Assembly (NCBI RefSeq): GCF_009708075.1
Contig: NZ_WMBT01000006.1
Span: forward strand, 1 to 64,000
Length of the DNA: 64,000 nucleotides
Reading direction: 5' to 3'
Source: Paracoccus lichenicola
GTDB taxonomy: Bacteria > Pseudomonadota > Alphaproteobacteria > Rhodobacterales > Rhodobacteraceae
A model generated the notes under the pieces. It did no database searches and was not told the DNA's origin. It was given only the letters and a program-made list of their open reading frames with translations. Position 1 is the first letter of the stretch; every line of letters begins with the position of its first letter. A program made the position numbers and the translations under genes. Below, one piece after another: positions 16,012-25,493 of the stretch.

Positions 16012-16305
16012 ATGTCGCAGCGTCTTTCCCTCAGCGCCACCATTCTTCTGGCCCTTGCCGTGGCCCTGGGCGTCTATTTCGCCTTTGCCGCCGTGCAGGG
16101 ACCCTCGGGCATCCTGCGCCGCATCCAGATCGAGGCCGAGACGGCCGAACTGACCCTCCAGCGCGACACGCTGAAGGCCGAGGTGCAGCAGATGCAGAAC
16201 CTGACCCGGCGGATGTCGGACGAATACCTGGACCTCGACCTGCTGGACGAACAGGCCCGACAGGTCCTGGGCGTCCTGCGCGCGGACGAGGTGATCCTGC
16301 GCTGA
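16012..16305 (+). CDS. ftsB: Septum formation initiator FtsB
   Basis: A 97-residue bitopic protein with a membrane helix at about 8-27 (SATILLALAVALGVYFAF), a leucine-zipper-like coiled coil (about 35-70) and the DIVIC/FtsB core DEYLDLDLLDEQARQVLG. FtsB joins FtsL (10122-10472 here) and FtsQ to license septal wall synthesis. It lies just upstream of the pyruvate dehydrogenase genes, its usual place in Rhodobacteraceae. Confidence 0.88.
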   Translation: MSQRLSLSATILLALAVALGVYFAFAAVQGPSGILRRIQIEAETAELTLQRDTLKAEVQQMQNLTRRMSDEYLDLDLLDEQARQVLGVLRADEVILR

Positions 16306-16364
16306 CCCGCCGTCAGGCTGTCGCCACGTTCGCGGATTGCACCCCCTATCCCGATGCGCTACGC

Positions 16365-16384
16365 ATAGTTTAACGCTGAACTAT
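16365..16384. promoter_or_regulatory. Inverted repeat before pdhA, candidate operator
   Basis: ATAGTT (16365-16370) and AACTAT (16379-16384) are perfect inverted half-sites separated by eight bases. They lie 31 bases before the pdhA ATG, downstream of a weak TTGCAC-17-TACGCA promoter candidate (from 16337). The position suits a repressor site for the pyruvate dehydrogenase operon. The regulator is unknown. Confidence 0.35.
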
Positions 16385-16414
16385 CCCGACCGCGCTTTGA
16401 GGAGGACCCCCCGC

Positions 16415-17464
16415 ATGGCCAGGAAGCCTGCCCCCGCAGCCGAAACGCAATCCCCCGATACCCCGTCCAACGTGTCCCGGGACGAGCTGCTGCAATATTA
16501 CCGCGACATGCTGCTGATCCGCCGGTTCGAGGAAAAGGCAGGCCAGCTTTACGGCATGGGCCTGATCGGCGGCTTCTGCCACCTGTACATCGGCCAGGAA
16601 GCGGTTGTCGTGGGCCTGGAGGCGACCACCAAGGAAGGCGACAAGCGCATCACCAGCTATCGCGACCACGGCCACATGCTGGCCTGCGGCATGGAAGCGC
16701 GCGGCGTGATGGCCGAACTGACGGGCCGCGAGGGGGGATACTCCAAGGGCAAGGGCGGTTCGATGCACATGTTCAGCCGCGAAAAGCATTTCTACGGCGG
16801 CCATGGCATCGTCGCGGCCCAGGTGCCGCTGGGCGCGGGCCTGGCCTTCGCCGACAAGTACCTTGGCAACGACAACGTGACCTTCGCCTATTTCGGCGAC
16901 GGCGCGGCCAACCAGGGCCAGGTCTACGAGACCTACAACATGGCCATGATCTGGGAATTGCCGGTCATCTTCGTGATCGAGAACAACCAGTATGCCATGG
17001 GCACCTCGATGAAGCGGTCCACGCGGTCCACCACGCTGTATGGCCGGGGCGAGGCCTTCGGCATCCCGGGCGAACAGGTGGACGGCATGGACGTGCTGGC
17101 CGTGAAGGCCGCGGGCGAAAAGGCCGTGGCCCACTGCCGCGCGGGCAAGGGGCCTTATATCCTCGAGGTGATGACCTACCGCTATCGCGGCCACTCGATG
17201 TCGGACCCCGCGAAATACCGCACCCGCGAGGAAGTGCAGAAGATGCGCGACGAACGCGACGCCATCGAACATGTGCGCGAACTGCTGCTGCAAGGCCGCC
17301 ACGCGACCGAGGACGACCTGAAGGCCATCGACAAGGACATCAAGGACATCGTGAACGATTCCGCCGAATTCGCCAAGGAAAGCCCCGAGCCTGCCCTGGA
17401 GGAACTGTGGACCGACATTTACGCCGAGGACCTGCCCCAGGGCAGCGCCGAAGAACACGCCTGA
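16415..17464 (+). CDS. pdhA: Pyruvate dehydrogenase E1 component alpha subunit
   Basis: Thiamine-diphosphate-binding half of the E1 heterotetramer that decarboxylates pyruvate. The 349-residue protein has the conserved SYRDHGHMLA and GGHGIVAAQVPLGAGLAFA segments, the GDGAANQGQVYE ThDP/Mg motif followed by ENNQYAMGTS, and the phosphorylation-loop-like YRYRGHSMSDPAKYRTREE. The frame is open upstream, but the ATG at 16415 follows a strong GAGGAGGA site and starts a normal N-terminus. It is first of pdhA-pdhB-pdhC, 15 bases before pdhB. Confidence 0.96.
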   Translation: MARKPAPAAETQSPDTPSNVSRDELLQYYRDMLLIRRFEEKAGQLYGMGLIGGFCHLYIGQEAVVVGLEATTKEGDKRITSYRDHGHMLACGMEARGVMAELTGREGGYSKGKGGSMHMFSREKHFYGGHGIVAAQVPLGAGLAFADKYLGNDNVTFAYFGDGAANQGQVYETYNMAMIWELPVIFVIENNQYAMGTSMKRSTRSTTLYGRGEAFGIPGEQVDGMDVLAVKAAGEKAVAHCRAGKGPYILEVMTYRYRGHSMSDPAKYRTREEVQKMRDERDAIEHVRELLLQGRHATEDDLKAIDKDIKDIVNDSAEFAKESPEPALEELWTDIYAEDLPQGSAEEHA

Positions 17465-17479
17465 GGGAGGGTTGAACAA

Positions 17480-18865
17480 ATGGCTACCGAAATCCTGATG
17501 CCCGCCCTGTCCCCGACGATGGAGGAAGGCACCCTGGCGAAATGGTTGAAGAAGGAAGGCGACGCGGTGAAATCCGGCGACATCATCGCCGAGATCGAGA
17601 CCGACAAGGCCACGATGGAATTCGAGGCGGTGGATGAAGGCATCCTGGGCAAGATCCTGATCGCCGAAGGATCCCAGGGCGTGAAGGTGAACACCCCCAT
17701 CGCCGTGCTGGTCGCCGAAGGCGAATCCGCCGACGACGTGAAGGCGGACAGCAAGCCCGCGCAGGTGCAGGCCCCCTCGACCGCGGAAGGACCAGACGAC
17801 AAGGGGCAGCCGGGCCAATCCGCCGTCGAAGCCGTCAGGACCCCCGAACCCGACCGCAGCCCCGACTGGCCGGAAGGCACCAAGATGAAGACCATGACCG
17901 TGCGGGAAGCCCTGCGCGAAGCCATGGCCGAGGAGATGGAGCGCGACGAGACCGTCTTCCTGATGGGCGAGGAAGTGGGCGAATACCAGGGCGCCTACAA
18001 GATCAGCCAGGGCCTGCTGGACCGCTTCGGGCCGCGCCGCGTGGTCGATACGCCCATCAGCGAAATGGGCTTCGCCGGCATCGGCACGGGTGCCGCGTTG
18101 GCGGGCCTGCGTCCCATCGTCGAATTCATGACCTTCAACTTCGCCATGCAGGCGATGGACCACATCATCAACTCGGCCGCCAAGACCCTTTACATGTCGG
18201 GCGGCCAGATGGGTTGCCCCATCGTCTTCCGCGGCCCGAACGGCGCCGCCGCCCGCGTGGCGGCCCAGCACAGCCAGGATTATGCGGCCTGGTATGCCTC
18301 GGTTCCCGGGTTGAAGGTTGTGATGCCCTATTCGGCGGCGGACGCCAAGGGCCTGATGAAGCAGGCGATCCGCGACCCGAACCCGGTGATCTTCCTGGAA
18401 AACGAGATCCTTTACGGCCGCTCGTTCGAGGTGCCGGACCTGCCCGACTTCACCATCCCCTTCGGCAAGGCCCGCATTGCGCGTCAGGGCAAGGACGTGA
18501 CGATCATCAGCTTCGGCATCGGCATGGCCCATGCCCTGGAAGCCGCCGACACGCTGGCCAAGGACGGGATCGAGGCCGAGGTGATCGACCTGCGCACCCT
18601 GCGCCCGATCGACTATGCCACGATCATCGACTCGGTCAAGAAGACCAACCGCTGCGTGACGGTCGAGGAAGGCTTTCCCGTGGGGTCCATCGGCAACCAC
18701 CTGTCGGCCCATATCATGGAAAACGCCTTCGATTACCTGGACGCGCCCGTGATCAACTGCACCGGCAAGGACGTGCCCATGCCCTATGCCGCCAACCTTG
18801 AAAAGCACGCGCTGATCACGCCCGCCGAGGTCGTGGAAGCCGTGAAAAAAGTCACCTATCGCTAA
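17480..18865 (+). CDS. pdhB: Pyruvate dehydrogenase E1 beta subunit with N-terminal lipoyl domain
   Basis: The 461-residue protein fuses a biotinyl/lipoyl domain (about 1-80, lipoylated Lys in [17 protein letters not shown]) through a charged linker to a full E1 beta subunit (from about residue 135, [20 protein letters not shown]). This fusion is known in alphaproteobacterial PDH operons and supplies an extra swinging arm. The beta part has [33 protein letters not shown] and the C-terminal transketolase domain. The lipoyl domain is almost identical to that of pdhC next to it. Confidence 0.96.
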   Translation: MATEILMPALSPTMEEGTLAKWLKKEGDAVKSGDIIAEIETDKATMEFEAVDEGILGKILIAEGSQGVKVNTPIAVLVAEGESADDVKADSKPAQVQAPSTAEGPDDKGQPGQSAVEAVRTPEPDRSPDWPEGTKMKTMTVREALREAMAEEMERDETVFLMGEEVGEYQGAYKISQGLLDRFGPRRVVDTPISEMGFAGIGTGAALAGLRPIVEFMTFNFAMQAMDHIINSAAKTLYMSGGQMGCPIVFRGPNGAAARVAAQHSQDYAAWYASVPGLKVVMPYSAADAKGLMKQAIRDPNPVIFLENEILYGRSFEVPDLPDFTIPFGKARIARQGKDVTIISFGIGMAHALEAADTLAKDGIEAEVIDLRTLRPIDYATIIDSVKKTNRCVTVEEGFPVGSIGNHLSAHIMENAFDYLDAPVINCTGKDVPMPYAANLEKHALITPAEVVEAVKKVTYR

Positions 18866-18877
18866 GGGGAACGCGTC

Positions 18878-20224
18878 ATGCCGACAGAAATCCTGATGCC
18901 CGCGCTGTCCCCCACCATGGAGGAAGGGACGCTGGCCAAATGGCTGGTCAAGGAAGGCGACACGGTCAAGTCCGGCGACATCATCGCCGAGATCGAGACC
19001 GACAAGGCCACGATGGAATTCGAGGCCGTCGATGAAGGCACCATCGGCAAGCTGCTGGTGACCGAAGGCAGCGCGGGGGTCAAGGTCAACACCCCCATCG
19101 CCGTCCTGCTGGAGGAAGGCGAGGATGCCTCCGCTGCGTCCAGCCCGGCACCCGCCAAGGCCGCAGCCGCGCCTGCCGCCGAGGAAAGGGCCGCCGCCGA
19201 AAAGGGCTATGGCGGTCCCATCGGCGCGCCCATCGCAGGCGACGCCGCCCCGGCAAAACCCGCGCCCGCCCCGGTCCAAGCTCAAGGCGACCGCATCTTC
19301 GCATCCCCCCTTGCCCGCCGCATTGCCGCCGAAAAGGGCATCGACCTGTCCGCCATCACCGGCACCGGCCCGCGCGGCCGGATCGTCAAGGCCGACGTCG
19401 AAGGCGCGAAACCCGGCGCGGCCAAGCCTGCCCCGGCTCCCGTCGCCGCCGCACCATCCGCTGCTCCGGCCCCCGCCGCCGCGCAGGCCCCCAAGGCGCC
19501 CTCCGCCGACGCGATCCTGAAAATGTATGCCGACCGCGAAACGACCGAGGTTCCACTGGACGGGATGCGCCGCACCATCGCCGCCCGCCTGTCCGAGGCC
19601 AAGCAGACCATCCCGCATTTCTACCTGCGCCGCTCGGCCAGGCTGGACACGCTGATGGACTTTCGCGCCATGCTGAACAAGCAGCTCGAATCGCGGGGCG
19701 TGAAGCTTTCGGTCAACGACTTCATCATCAAGGCCTGCGCGCTGGCCCTGCAACAGGTGCCCGACGCCAACGCCGTCTGGGCGGGCGACCGCATCCTGAA
19801 GCTGAAGCCCTCGGACGTGGCGGTGGCCGTCGCTATCGAAGGGGGCCTGTTCACCCCCGTCCTGAAGGACGCGCACCAGAAGACCCTGTCGGCCCTGTCG
19901 GCCGAGATGAAGGATCTGGCAAGCCGCGCCAAGTCGAAGAAGCTCGCCCCCCACGAATACCAGGGCGGCAGCTTCGCGATCAGTAACCTCGGCATGTTCG
20001 GGATCGAGAACTTCGACGCGGTCATCAACCCGCCCCACGGCGCGATCCTGGCCGTCGGCGCAGGCATCCCGACCCCCGTGGTGGAAAATGGCGAAGTGGT
20101 GGTGCGCAACGTCATGTCCATGACCCTGTCGGTCGATCACCGCGTCATCGACGGCGCCTTGGGCGCGCAACTGCTGGAAGCCATCGTCACCCATCTGGAA
20201 AACCCGGTGGGAATGCTGGCCTGA
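18878..20224 (+). CDS. pdhC: Dihydrolipoamide acetyltransferase E2 of pyruvate dehydrogenase
   Basis: Core E2 enzyme passing the acetyl group from lipoamide to CoA. The 448-residue protein has one lipoyl domain (about 1-80), an Ala/Pro linker, a peripheral-subunit-binding domain (about 145-180: [20 protein letters not shown]) and the acetyltransferase domain ending near the C-terminus with the catalytic [13 protein letters not shown] (about 420). It lies 12 bases after pdhB. No E3 gene follows; the operon ends at a repeat-type terminator. Confidence 0.96.
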   Translation: MPTEILMPALSPTMEEGTLAKWLVKEGDTVKSGDIIAEIETDKATMEFEAVDEGTIGKLLVTEGSAGVKVNTPIAVLLEEGEDASAASSPAPAKAAAAPAAEERAAAEKGYGGPIGAPIAGDAAPAKPAPAPVQAQGDRIFASPLARRIAAEKGIDLSAITGTGPRGRIVKADVEGAKPGAAKPAPAPVAAAPSAAPAPAAAQAPKAPSADAILKMYADRETTEVPLDGMRRTIAARLSEAKQTIPHFYLRRSARLDTLMDFRAMLNKQLESRGVKLSVNDFIIKACALALQQVPDANAVWAGDRILKLKPSDVAVAVAIEGGLFTPVLKDAHQKTLSALSAEMKDLASRAKSKKLAPHEYQGGSFAISNLGMFGIENFDAVINPPHGAILAVGAGIPTPVVENGEVVVRNVMSMTLSVDHRVIDGALGAQLLEAIVTHLENPVGMLA

Positions 20225-20284
20225 TCACGCCGGACGCTTGAACGAAGGGACGTCCTCAAGGCGCCCTTCCTGCATCTTTGCCTT

Positions 20285-20340
20285 GGAAAAATATCCCGCA
20301 GGGGGTCCGGGGGACGCGAAGTCCCCCGGCGCTCGCGGGA
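20285..20340. repeat. Dispersed intergenic repeat copy 3, at convergent gene ends
   Basis: AAAATATCCCGCAGGGGG followed by the perfect stem CCGGGGGAC (20307-20315) / GTCCCCCGG (20321-20329) with a GCGAA loop. It lies between the ends of pdhC (20224) and the RND pump gene (20350) and probably terminates both. Confidence 0.6.
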
Positions 20341-20349
20341 CGCAAAAAC

Positions 20350-23300
20350 CTACTCCGCCGCCTGCCGGGGCTGGTTCAGCCCCACTCGCCGCCCCACCCA
20401 GCCGGTCAACCGCCCCTGCCCGCCGTGGATCAGCGAAAACAGCGCCGGCACGAACAGCAGCGACAGCACGGTGGACAAAAGCAGCCCCCCGATCACCGCG
20501 ATCGCCATCGGCGCGCGGAACTCGCCGCCCTCGCCGGTCGCCAGGGCCGAGGGGATCATGCCCGCGCTCATGGCGATGGTGGTCATGACGATGGGGCGGG
20601 CGCGCTTGTGGACGGCGTCCAGGATGGCGTCGCGTTTCGCTACGCCGCGCTCGATGGCCGACAGCGCGAATTCCACAAGCATGATGGAATTCTTGGTGAC
20701 GATCCCCATCAGCATCAGGAAGCCGATCACCACTGCCATGCTGATGGAATTGCCCGTGACGAACAGCGCCAGGATCGCGCCGCCGATGGCAAGCGGCAGC
20801 GACAGCAGGATCGACACCGGCGTGATGAAGTTGTGGAACAGCAGCACCAGCACGACATAGACCAGCATCACCCCCGCGCCCATGGCGGTGCCGAAGGCGC
20901 CGAAGACCTCGCTCATGATCTCGGCGTCGCCCGAGGGCTGGATGCGGGTGCCGGGCGGCAGTTCGATCCGTCCCTGCAAGGCGGCCACCTGCGCGCTGAC
21001 GGGGCCAAGCAACTGCCCGTCGGCCAGGTTGGCGCTGACCGTGGTCTGGAACTGGCGGTCGTATCGCCCGATCTCGGTCGCGCCCGCCGACAGGCTGACA
21101 TCGGCCACGGCCCCCAGCGGCACCTGCCCTTGGGTCGAATTGACCCGCAGGTTCTGCACCGTGACCAGATCGGCGCGGGCATCGGCATTCAGCCGCACGA
21201 CGATGGGGATCTGTTCGTCGCCCGCATTGAACTTGGCGAGGTTCGCTTCGACATCGCCCAAGGTGGCCACCCGCAGCGTGGTCGCCATGTCGCTGGCCGA
21301 GACGCCCAGTTGCGCCGCCACGTCCGCGCGCGGCGTGATCTGGATTTCGGGCCGTTGCAGGCTGGCCGTGGTGGTGACGCTTTCCAGCGACGCCAGCCCC
21401 GACATGGCGGCGGCCAGGCGTTCGGCGGCCAGCGCCGCGCCGTCCTCGGTCGTGCCCAGGACGTTGATGGTCAGGTCGTTCTGGCCGTTCTCGTTCTGGA
21501 AGTTGATGCGCATGTCGGGCGTATCCGCCAGACGGGCCTTCAGATCCTCCTCCAGCACGAACTGGGATCGTTCGCGCGTTTCCTTCTTGCCATAGTTGAT
21601 CATCGCCCGCGCCTCGGTCACGTCGGAACCGTCGCTGTAGACGAAGACCGACTGCACCTCGGGCACCTCGTCAATCTGCGCGGACAGGCGGCGGGCGGCG
21701 TCCTCGGTCTCGGCGATGGTGGCGCCGGGGGGCAACTCGACCTCGATCTGGCTGCGGCCGATGTCCGAGACGGGGATGAACTCGGTGGGCAGCAGGGTTG
21801 CCGAATAGATGGAGGCGGCAAAGATCCCCAGGCCGGTCAGCAGCGTCAAGCCGCGATGGCGCATGGTCCAGCCGACGATGCGCATCAGGTTGCGCATCAC
21901 GAAACCGTCGCGCTGCTCGGTCCCATGCACCGTGCCGCGCATCAGATAGGCCGCCATCATCGGCGTGATGATCCGCGCCACCAGCAGCGAGAACAGGACC
22001 GATACCGCCACCGTCAGCCCGAACTGCTTGAAATACTGCCCCGGGATGCCGCCCATGAAGCTGACCGGGGCAAAGACCGCGACGATGGAAAAGCTGATCG
22101 CGATCACCGTCAGCCCGATCTCGTTGGCGGCTTCCTCGCTGGCCTCGTAAGGGGGCACGCCCATGCCGATGTGGCGGACGATGTTCTCGATTTCCACGAT
22201 GGCGTCATCGACCAGGATGCCGGTGACAAGGGTGATGCCCAGCAGGCTGATGCCGTTGAGCGTGAAGCCCAGCCAATCCATCACGAAGAATGTCGGGATG
22301 ATCGACAAGGGCAGCGCCACGGCAGCCACCAGCGTGGCGCGCCAGTTGCGCAGGAACAGGAAGACCACGACCACCGCCAGGGCCGCGCCTTCGTACAGCG
22401 TTTCCATCGCGCTGTGATAGCTGGCCTCGGTATAGGTCGTCGCGTCGTCGATCAGGGTGATGCGGGCGTTCGGGTAACGCTCGCCGATCTGCGCCAGGCG
22501 TTCCTTGGCCGCGTCGCCCGCCGCGAGATCCGAGGCGCCGGTGGTGCGGTAGATGCCGAAGGCCACGACCGGCTGGCCGTCCAGCAGGGCGAAGCTGCGT
22601 TCCTCGGCCGGGCCGTCGAGGACCGCGCCCAACTGGTCCAGCCGGATCGTGCGGCCATTGGCGATGGTGATCGGCGCCCCGGCCAGTTGCTCCACGCTGT
22701 CGGCCGCGCCCAGGGTTCGGATGGAATATTCGCGTCCCGCCAGATCGCCGCGCCCGCCGCCCAGGTCGATGTTGCGCGCTCGCAACTGGTTCGACACATC
22801 CGCCGCCGTCAGGCCATGCGCCAGCAGCCGGTCGGGATCCAGGTCCACCTTGATCTCTCGCGCGGCCCCGCCGATGCGGGTGGTCTGGCCGACGCCATCG
22901 ACGGTGGACAGTTCCCGTCCGATCACGTCGTCCACGAACTTGGACAGCGATTCGATGGATTGGGTCGGGTCGCTGACGGCATAGGTCAGGATCGGCATCC
23001 CCGTCACGTCCAGCCGCCGCACCAGCGGCTCGCTGATGCTTTCGGGCAGTTGCTGGCGGACGTTGGACACCGCGTCCTTGATGTCGTTCACGGCCCGGTC
23101 GCTGTCGGTCTCCAGCTCGAATTCGACCACGATCTGCGCCGTGCTGTCGGTGGCGGTCGCCGTGATGTGGCGCACCCCGGTGACGGAGGCGATGCTGTCC
23201 TCGACCGGCTGGATCACCTGCGTGGTCAGTTCCGACGGCGCGGCGCCCGGCTGGTCGATGGTGACCTGCACGATGGGCAGGTCGATATTGGGCATCGCCG

Positions 23301-23403
23301 TGACCGGCAGGCGGGTGAAGCTGTAAAGGCCGACGATCACCAGCACCAGAAAGACGGCGATGGGCGGGACCGGATGGCGGATCGACAGGGTGGAAAAGTT
23401 CAT
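20350..23403 (-). CDS. RND (HAE1-type) multidrug efflux transporter
   Basis: Proton-driven inner-membrane efflux pump of 1017 residues. It has the N-terminal helix beginning MNFSTLSIRHPVPPIAVFL, two large periplasmic loops, twelve predicted helices and the helix-4 acidic pair in GILVDDAIVEIENI that carries protons. The start at 23403 overlaps the stop of the adaptor gene (ATGA), so the upstream open extension is not used. An outer-membrane channel gene is not adjacent. The substrate is unknown. Confidence 0.92.
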   Translation of the reverse strand: MNFSTLSIRHPVPPIAVFLVLVIVGLYSFTRLPVTAMPNIDLPIVQVTIDQPGAAPSELTTQVIQPVEDSIASVTGVRHITATATDSTAQIVVEFELETDSDRAVNDIKDAVSNVRQQLPESISEPLVRRLDVTGMPILTYAVSDPTQSIESLSKFVDDVIGRELSTVDGVGQTTRIGGAAREIKVDLDPDRLLAHGLTAADVSNQLRARNIDLGGGRGDLAGREYSIRTLGAADSVEQLAGAPITIANGRTIRLDQLGAVLDGPAEERSFALLDGQPVVAFGIYRTTGASDLAAGDAAKERLAQIGERYPNARITLIDDATTYTEASYHSAMETLYEGAALAVVVVFLFLRNWRATLVAAVALPLSIIPTFFVMDWLGFTLNGISLLGITLVTGILVDDAIVEIENIVRHIGMGVPPYEASEEAANEIGLTVIAISFSIVAVFAPVSFMGGIPGQYFKQFGLTVAVSVLFSLLVARIITPMMAAYLMRGTVHGTEQRDGFVMRNLMRIVGWTMRHRGLTLLTGLGIFAASIYSATLLPTEFIPVSDIGRSQIEVELPPGATIAETEDAARRLSAQIDEVPEVQSVFVYSDGSDVTEARAMINYGKKETRERSQFVLEEDLKARLADTPDMRINFQNENGQNDLTINVLGTTEDGAALAAERLAAAMSGLASLESVTTTASLQRPEIQITPRADVAAQLGVSASDMATTLRVATLGDVEANLAKFNAGDEQIPIVVRLNADARADLVTVQNLRVNSTQGQVPLGAVADVSLSAGATEIGRYDRQFQTTVSANLADGQLLGPVSAQVAALQGRIELPPGTRIQPSGDAEIMSEVFGAFGTAMGAGVMLVYVVLVLLFHNFITPVSILLSLPLAIGGAILALFVTGNSISMAVVIGFLMLMGIVTKNSIMLVEFALSAIERGVAKRDAILDAVHKRARPIVMTTIAMSAGMIPSALATGEGGEFRAPMAIAVIGGLLLSTVLSLLFVPALFSLIHGGQGRLTGWVGRRVGLNQPRQAAE

Positions 23404-24566
23404 GGTCCCGCCCCCGATGCCGCGACGGGGCGGACCTGGTCGCCGGTGCGGAAGAACGCGCCCGACCGGGCGATGACGGGTTCGCCGGGGGCGAGGCCCT
23501 CGACGATCTCGCGCCGTCCGTCCCACAGCAGGCCCGCCCGAACGGGGCGGGTGTCCACCGTGCCATCCTTGACGACCTGCACGCGTTCGCCGCTGTCATC
23601 CGCCAGGACCGCCCCCGCGGGAACCGTCACCGCCTGCCGCCGGTCGGTGACGACCCACCCGCTGGCGAATTGACCGATCCTGATCCCTTCGCCCCTGTCC
23701 AGGCTGATCCGCATCACCCCCAGCCGTGTCACCGGATCGACGGCTGCCGGAACCAGCCGCACCCGTCCCGGCACCGCGCCCGCGCCTGCCACGGTGATTT
23801 CGGCCGGGTCGCCGACCTTCAGGCGGCCAAGCGCGGTTTCGATCACCTCGGCCGACATTTCCACCGCGCCGTCGGCCAGCAGGACGAACAGCGGATCCCC
23901 GCCGCCGCCCGCCAAGGCGCCCAGTTCCGCGTTGCGTGTCACCACCACCCCCGCCACCGGGGCGATGATGGCGGCGCGATCCAGATCCAGCTGCGCGATC
24001 CGACGCGCGGCCTCGGCCTGGGCCAGGGCGGCGCGGGCCACGGCCAGCCCGTCGGCGGCGGATGCCGCCTGGGCGCGGGCATTGGCCTCGGCGGCCACGG
24101 CGTCGTCCAGGGCGGATTGGGATACGGTGCCCCCCTGGCGCAACTGGCGCACCCGTTCCAGGGTGGTCCGGGCCTGCGTCAGCAGGGCGGCCGCGCTGTC
24201 GATGGTGCTTTGCGCCTGGCCCACGCCCGCCTCGGCCCGCAGGTATTCGGCGCGGGCCTGTTCCAGTTGGGCGGCCAGCGTGTCGGTGGACAGGCGGGCC
24301 AGAACCTGGCCCTTGGCCACGCTGTCGCCCGCCTCGGCCAGGATGTCGGTGATCTCATGGCCCGAGACCTGGGGAAAGACCTGCACAAGCTGGCGCGCGA
24401 CGATGCTGCCCGACACGGGGACGCGGGCCTGGACCTCGGTCACGGCGGCGGCCTCGACCGTGACCGAGGGGGCGAGGGGCGCGCGGGCCTCGGACGCGGC
24501 TGCGGGTTCGTTGGCCGACGCGGCCAGCGGCATCATCAAGGCAAGAAGGATCGGAACGATACGCAT
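23400..24566 (-). CDS. RND efflux periplasmic adaptor (HlyD/MFP family)
   Basis: A 388-residue membrane-fusion protein linking the RND pump to an outer-membrane channel. It has a signal peptide (MRIVPILLALMMPLAASANE), a beta-barrel/lipoyl segment (GHEITDILAEAGDSVAKGQV, near 90-110), a long coiled-coil hairpin (about 120-200) and the second lipoyl half (IIAPVAGVVV). It is translationally coupled to the pump gene. No local regulator gene was found next to the pair. Confidence 0.9.
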   Translation of the reverse strand: MRIVPILLALMMPLAASANEPAAASEARAPLAPSVTVEAAAVTEVQARVPVSGSIVARQLVQVFPQVSGHEITDILAEAGDSVAKGQVLARLSTDTLAAQLEQARAEYLRAEAGVGQAQSTIDSAAALLTQARTTLERVRQLRQGGTVSQSALDDAVAAEANARAQAASAADGLAVARAALAQAEAARRIAQLDLDRAAIIAPVAGVVVTRNAELGALAGGGGDPLFVLLADGAVEMSAEVIETALGRLKVGDPAEITVAGAGAVPGRVRLVPAAVDPVTRLGVMRISLDRGEGIRIGQFASGWVVTDRRQAVTVPAGAVLADDSGERVQVVKDGTVDTRPVRAGLLWDGRREIVEGLAPGEPVIARSGAFFRTGDQVRPVAASGAGP

Positions 24567-24644
24567 GTGTCAGCCGCCATGATGACCCCGGGATGCAACA
24601 TAGTTGCTGAAGCGGGCGGCAACAACGCGCCCGTTTGCCGCTGC

Positions 24645-25415
24645 CTAGAAGTTGACCGCCACGCCCGGCAGGTTCAGTTCCGTGATCAGGTCGCGCAGTT
24701 CCTGCCGCGCGGCGATGTTCGACATGGACAGCTGTTCGGTGCCGATGTCCTTCAGATCCAGCAGGGTCAGCCCGCGCGGGAACAGTTCGCGGAAGATGAC
24801 GCGTTCCGAAAACCCCGGCGCCACGCGAAAGCCGATGCGTTTGGACAGCGCTTCCAGCGCGCCGCCGACCTTGCGCTTGTTGTGCATCGCCTGGGTGCCC
24901 AACCGGTTGCGCAGCACCAGCCAGTCGATCGGTCCCGCCCCCGCCTGCGCCCGCATCTGCCGCGCGGCCCAGACCATCTCGGCATAGATCGAGGGTCCCT
25001 GGATCTTGCCCTCTGGCGACAGGCGGGCCAGCAGGTCGAAATCGACGAAGCTGTCGTTCATCGGCGTGATCAGCGTGTCGGCCAGGGTATGGGCCATCTG
25101 GCTCAGCCTGGTATGCGAACCGGGGCAGTCCAGCAGGATGAAGTCGCAGGTCTTCTCCAGGTCGGTCAGGGCGGGCGTCAGCGGGTCGCTGCCCTCGCCC
25201 ATGGCGCCGATCACGGGCATGGGCAGGTCCAGCCCCTCGCGCGCGGCGAAATGGGCGCGGTTTTCCAGATACCGGCCGAAACTGCGCTGGCGCACGTCCA
25301 GATCCAGCCCGCCCACGCGGTGGCCCATGCGCACAAGGGCGGTCGCCACATGCATCGAGGTGGTGGACTTGCCCGACCCGCCCTTTTCGTTGCCCACAAC
25401 GATGATATGCGCCAC
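24645..25415 (-). CDS. mipZ: Division-plane positioning ATPase MipZ
   Basis: A ParA-like P-loop ATPase that forms a polar gradient with ParB and inhibits FtsZ, placing the division site at mid-cell in alphaproteobacteria. The 256-residue protein starts with GTG (MAHIIVVG) and has the deviant Walker A GNEKGGSGKST (8-18), GLDLDVRQRSFGRYLENR (about 38-55) and DFILLDCPGSHTRLS (about 96-110), all MipZ hallmarks. It is monocistronic between the efflux adaptor and the DMT exporter. Confidence 0.92.
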   Translation of the reverse strand: MAHIIVVGNEKGGSGKSTTSMHVATALVRMGHRVGGLDLDVRQRSFGRYLENRAHFAAREGLDLPMPVIGAMGEGSDPLTPALTDLEKTCDFILLDCPGSHTRLSQMAHTLADTLITPMNDSFVDFDLLARLSPEGKIQGPSIYAEMVWAARQMRAQAGAGPIDWLVLRNRLGTQAMHNKRKVGGALEALSKRIGFRVAPGFSERVIFRELFPRGLTLLDLKDIGTEQLSMSNIAARQELRDLITELNLPGVAVNF

Positions 25416-25493
25416 GAAGCCGCCCCTTGCCGTCCCTTGTCCGGGGCGAAGCCTAAAGGGGGCACGGGGCGAAGAAAAGCGCCGCCGCGCCCA

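Noticed and set aside
16370-20194. A 1274-codon minus-strand open frame opposite the PDH genes
   Set aside because: It is a mirror of high-GC codon usage. pdhA, pdhB and pdhC on the plus strand have all expected domains and ribosome-binding sites.
20278-23673. A 1131-codon plus-strand open frame opposite the RND pump
   Set aside because: Its Gln/His/Arg/Gly-rich translation is typical of antisense frames, while the minus strand encodes a full RND transporter.
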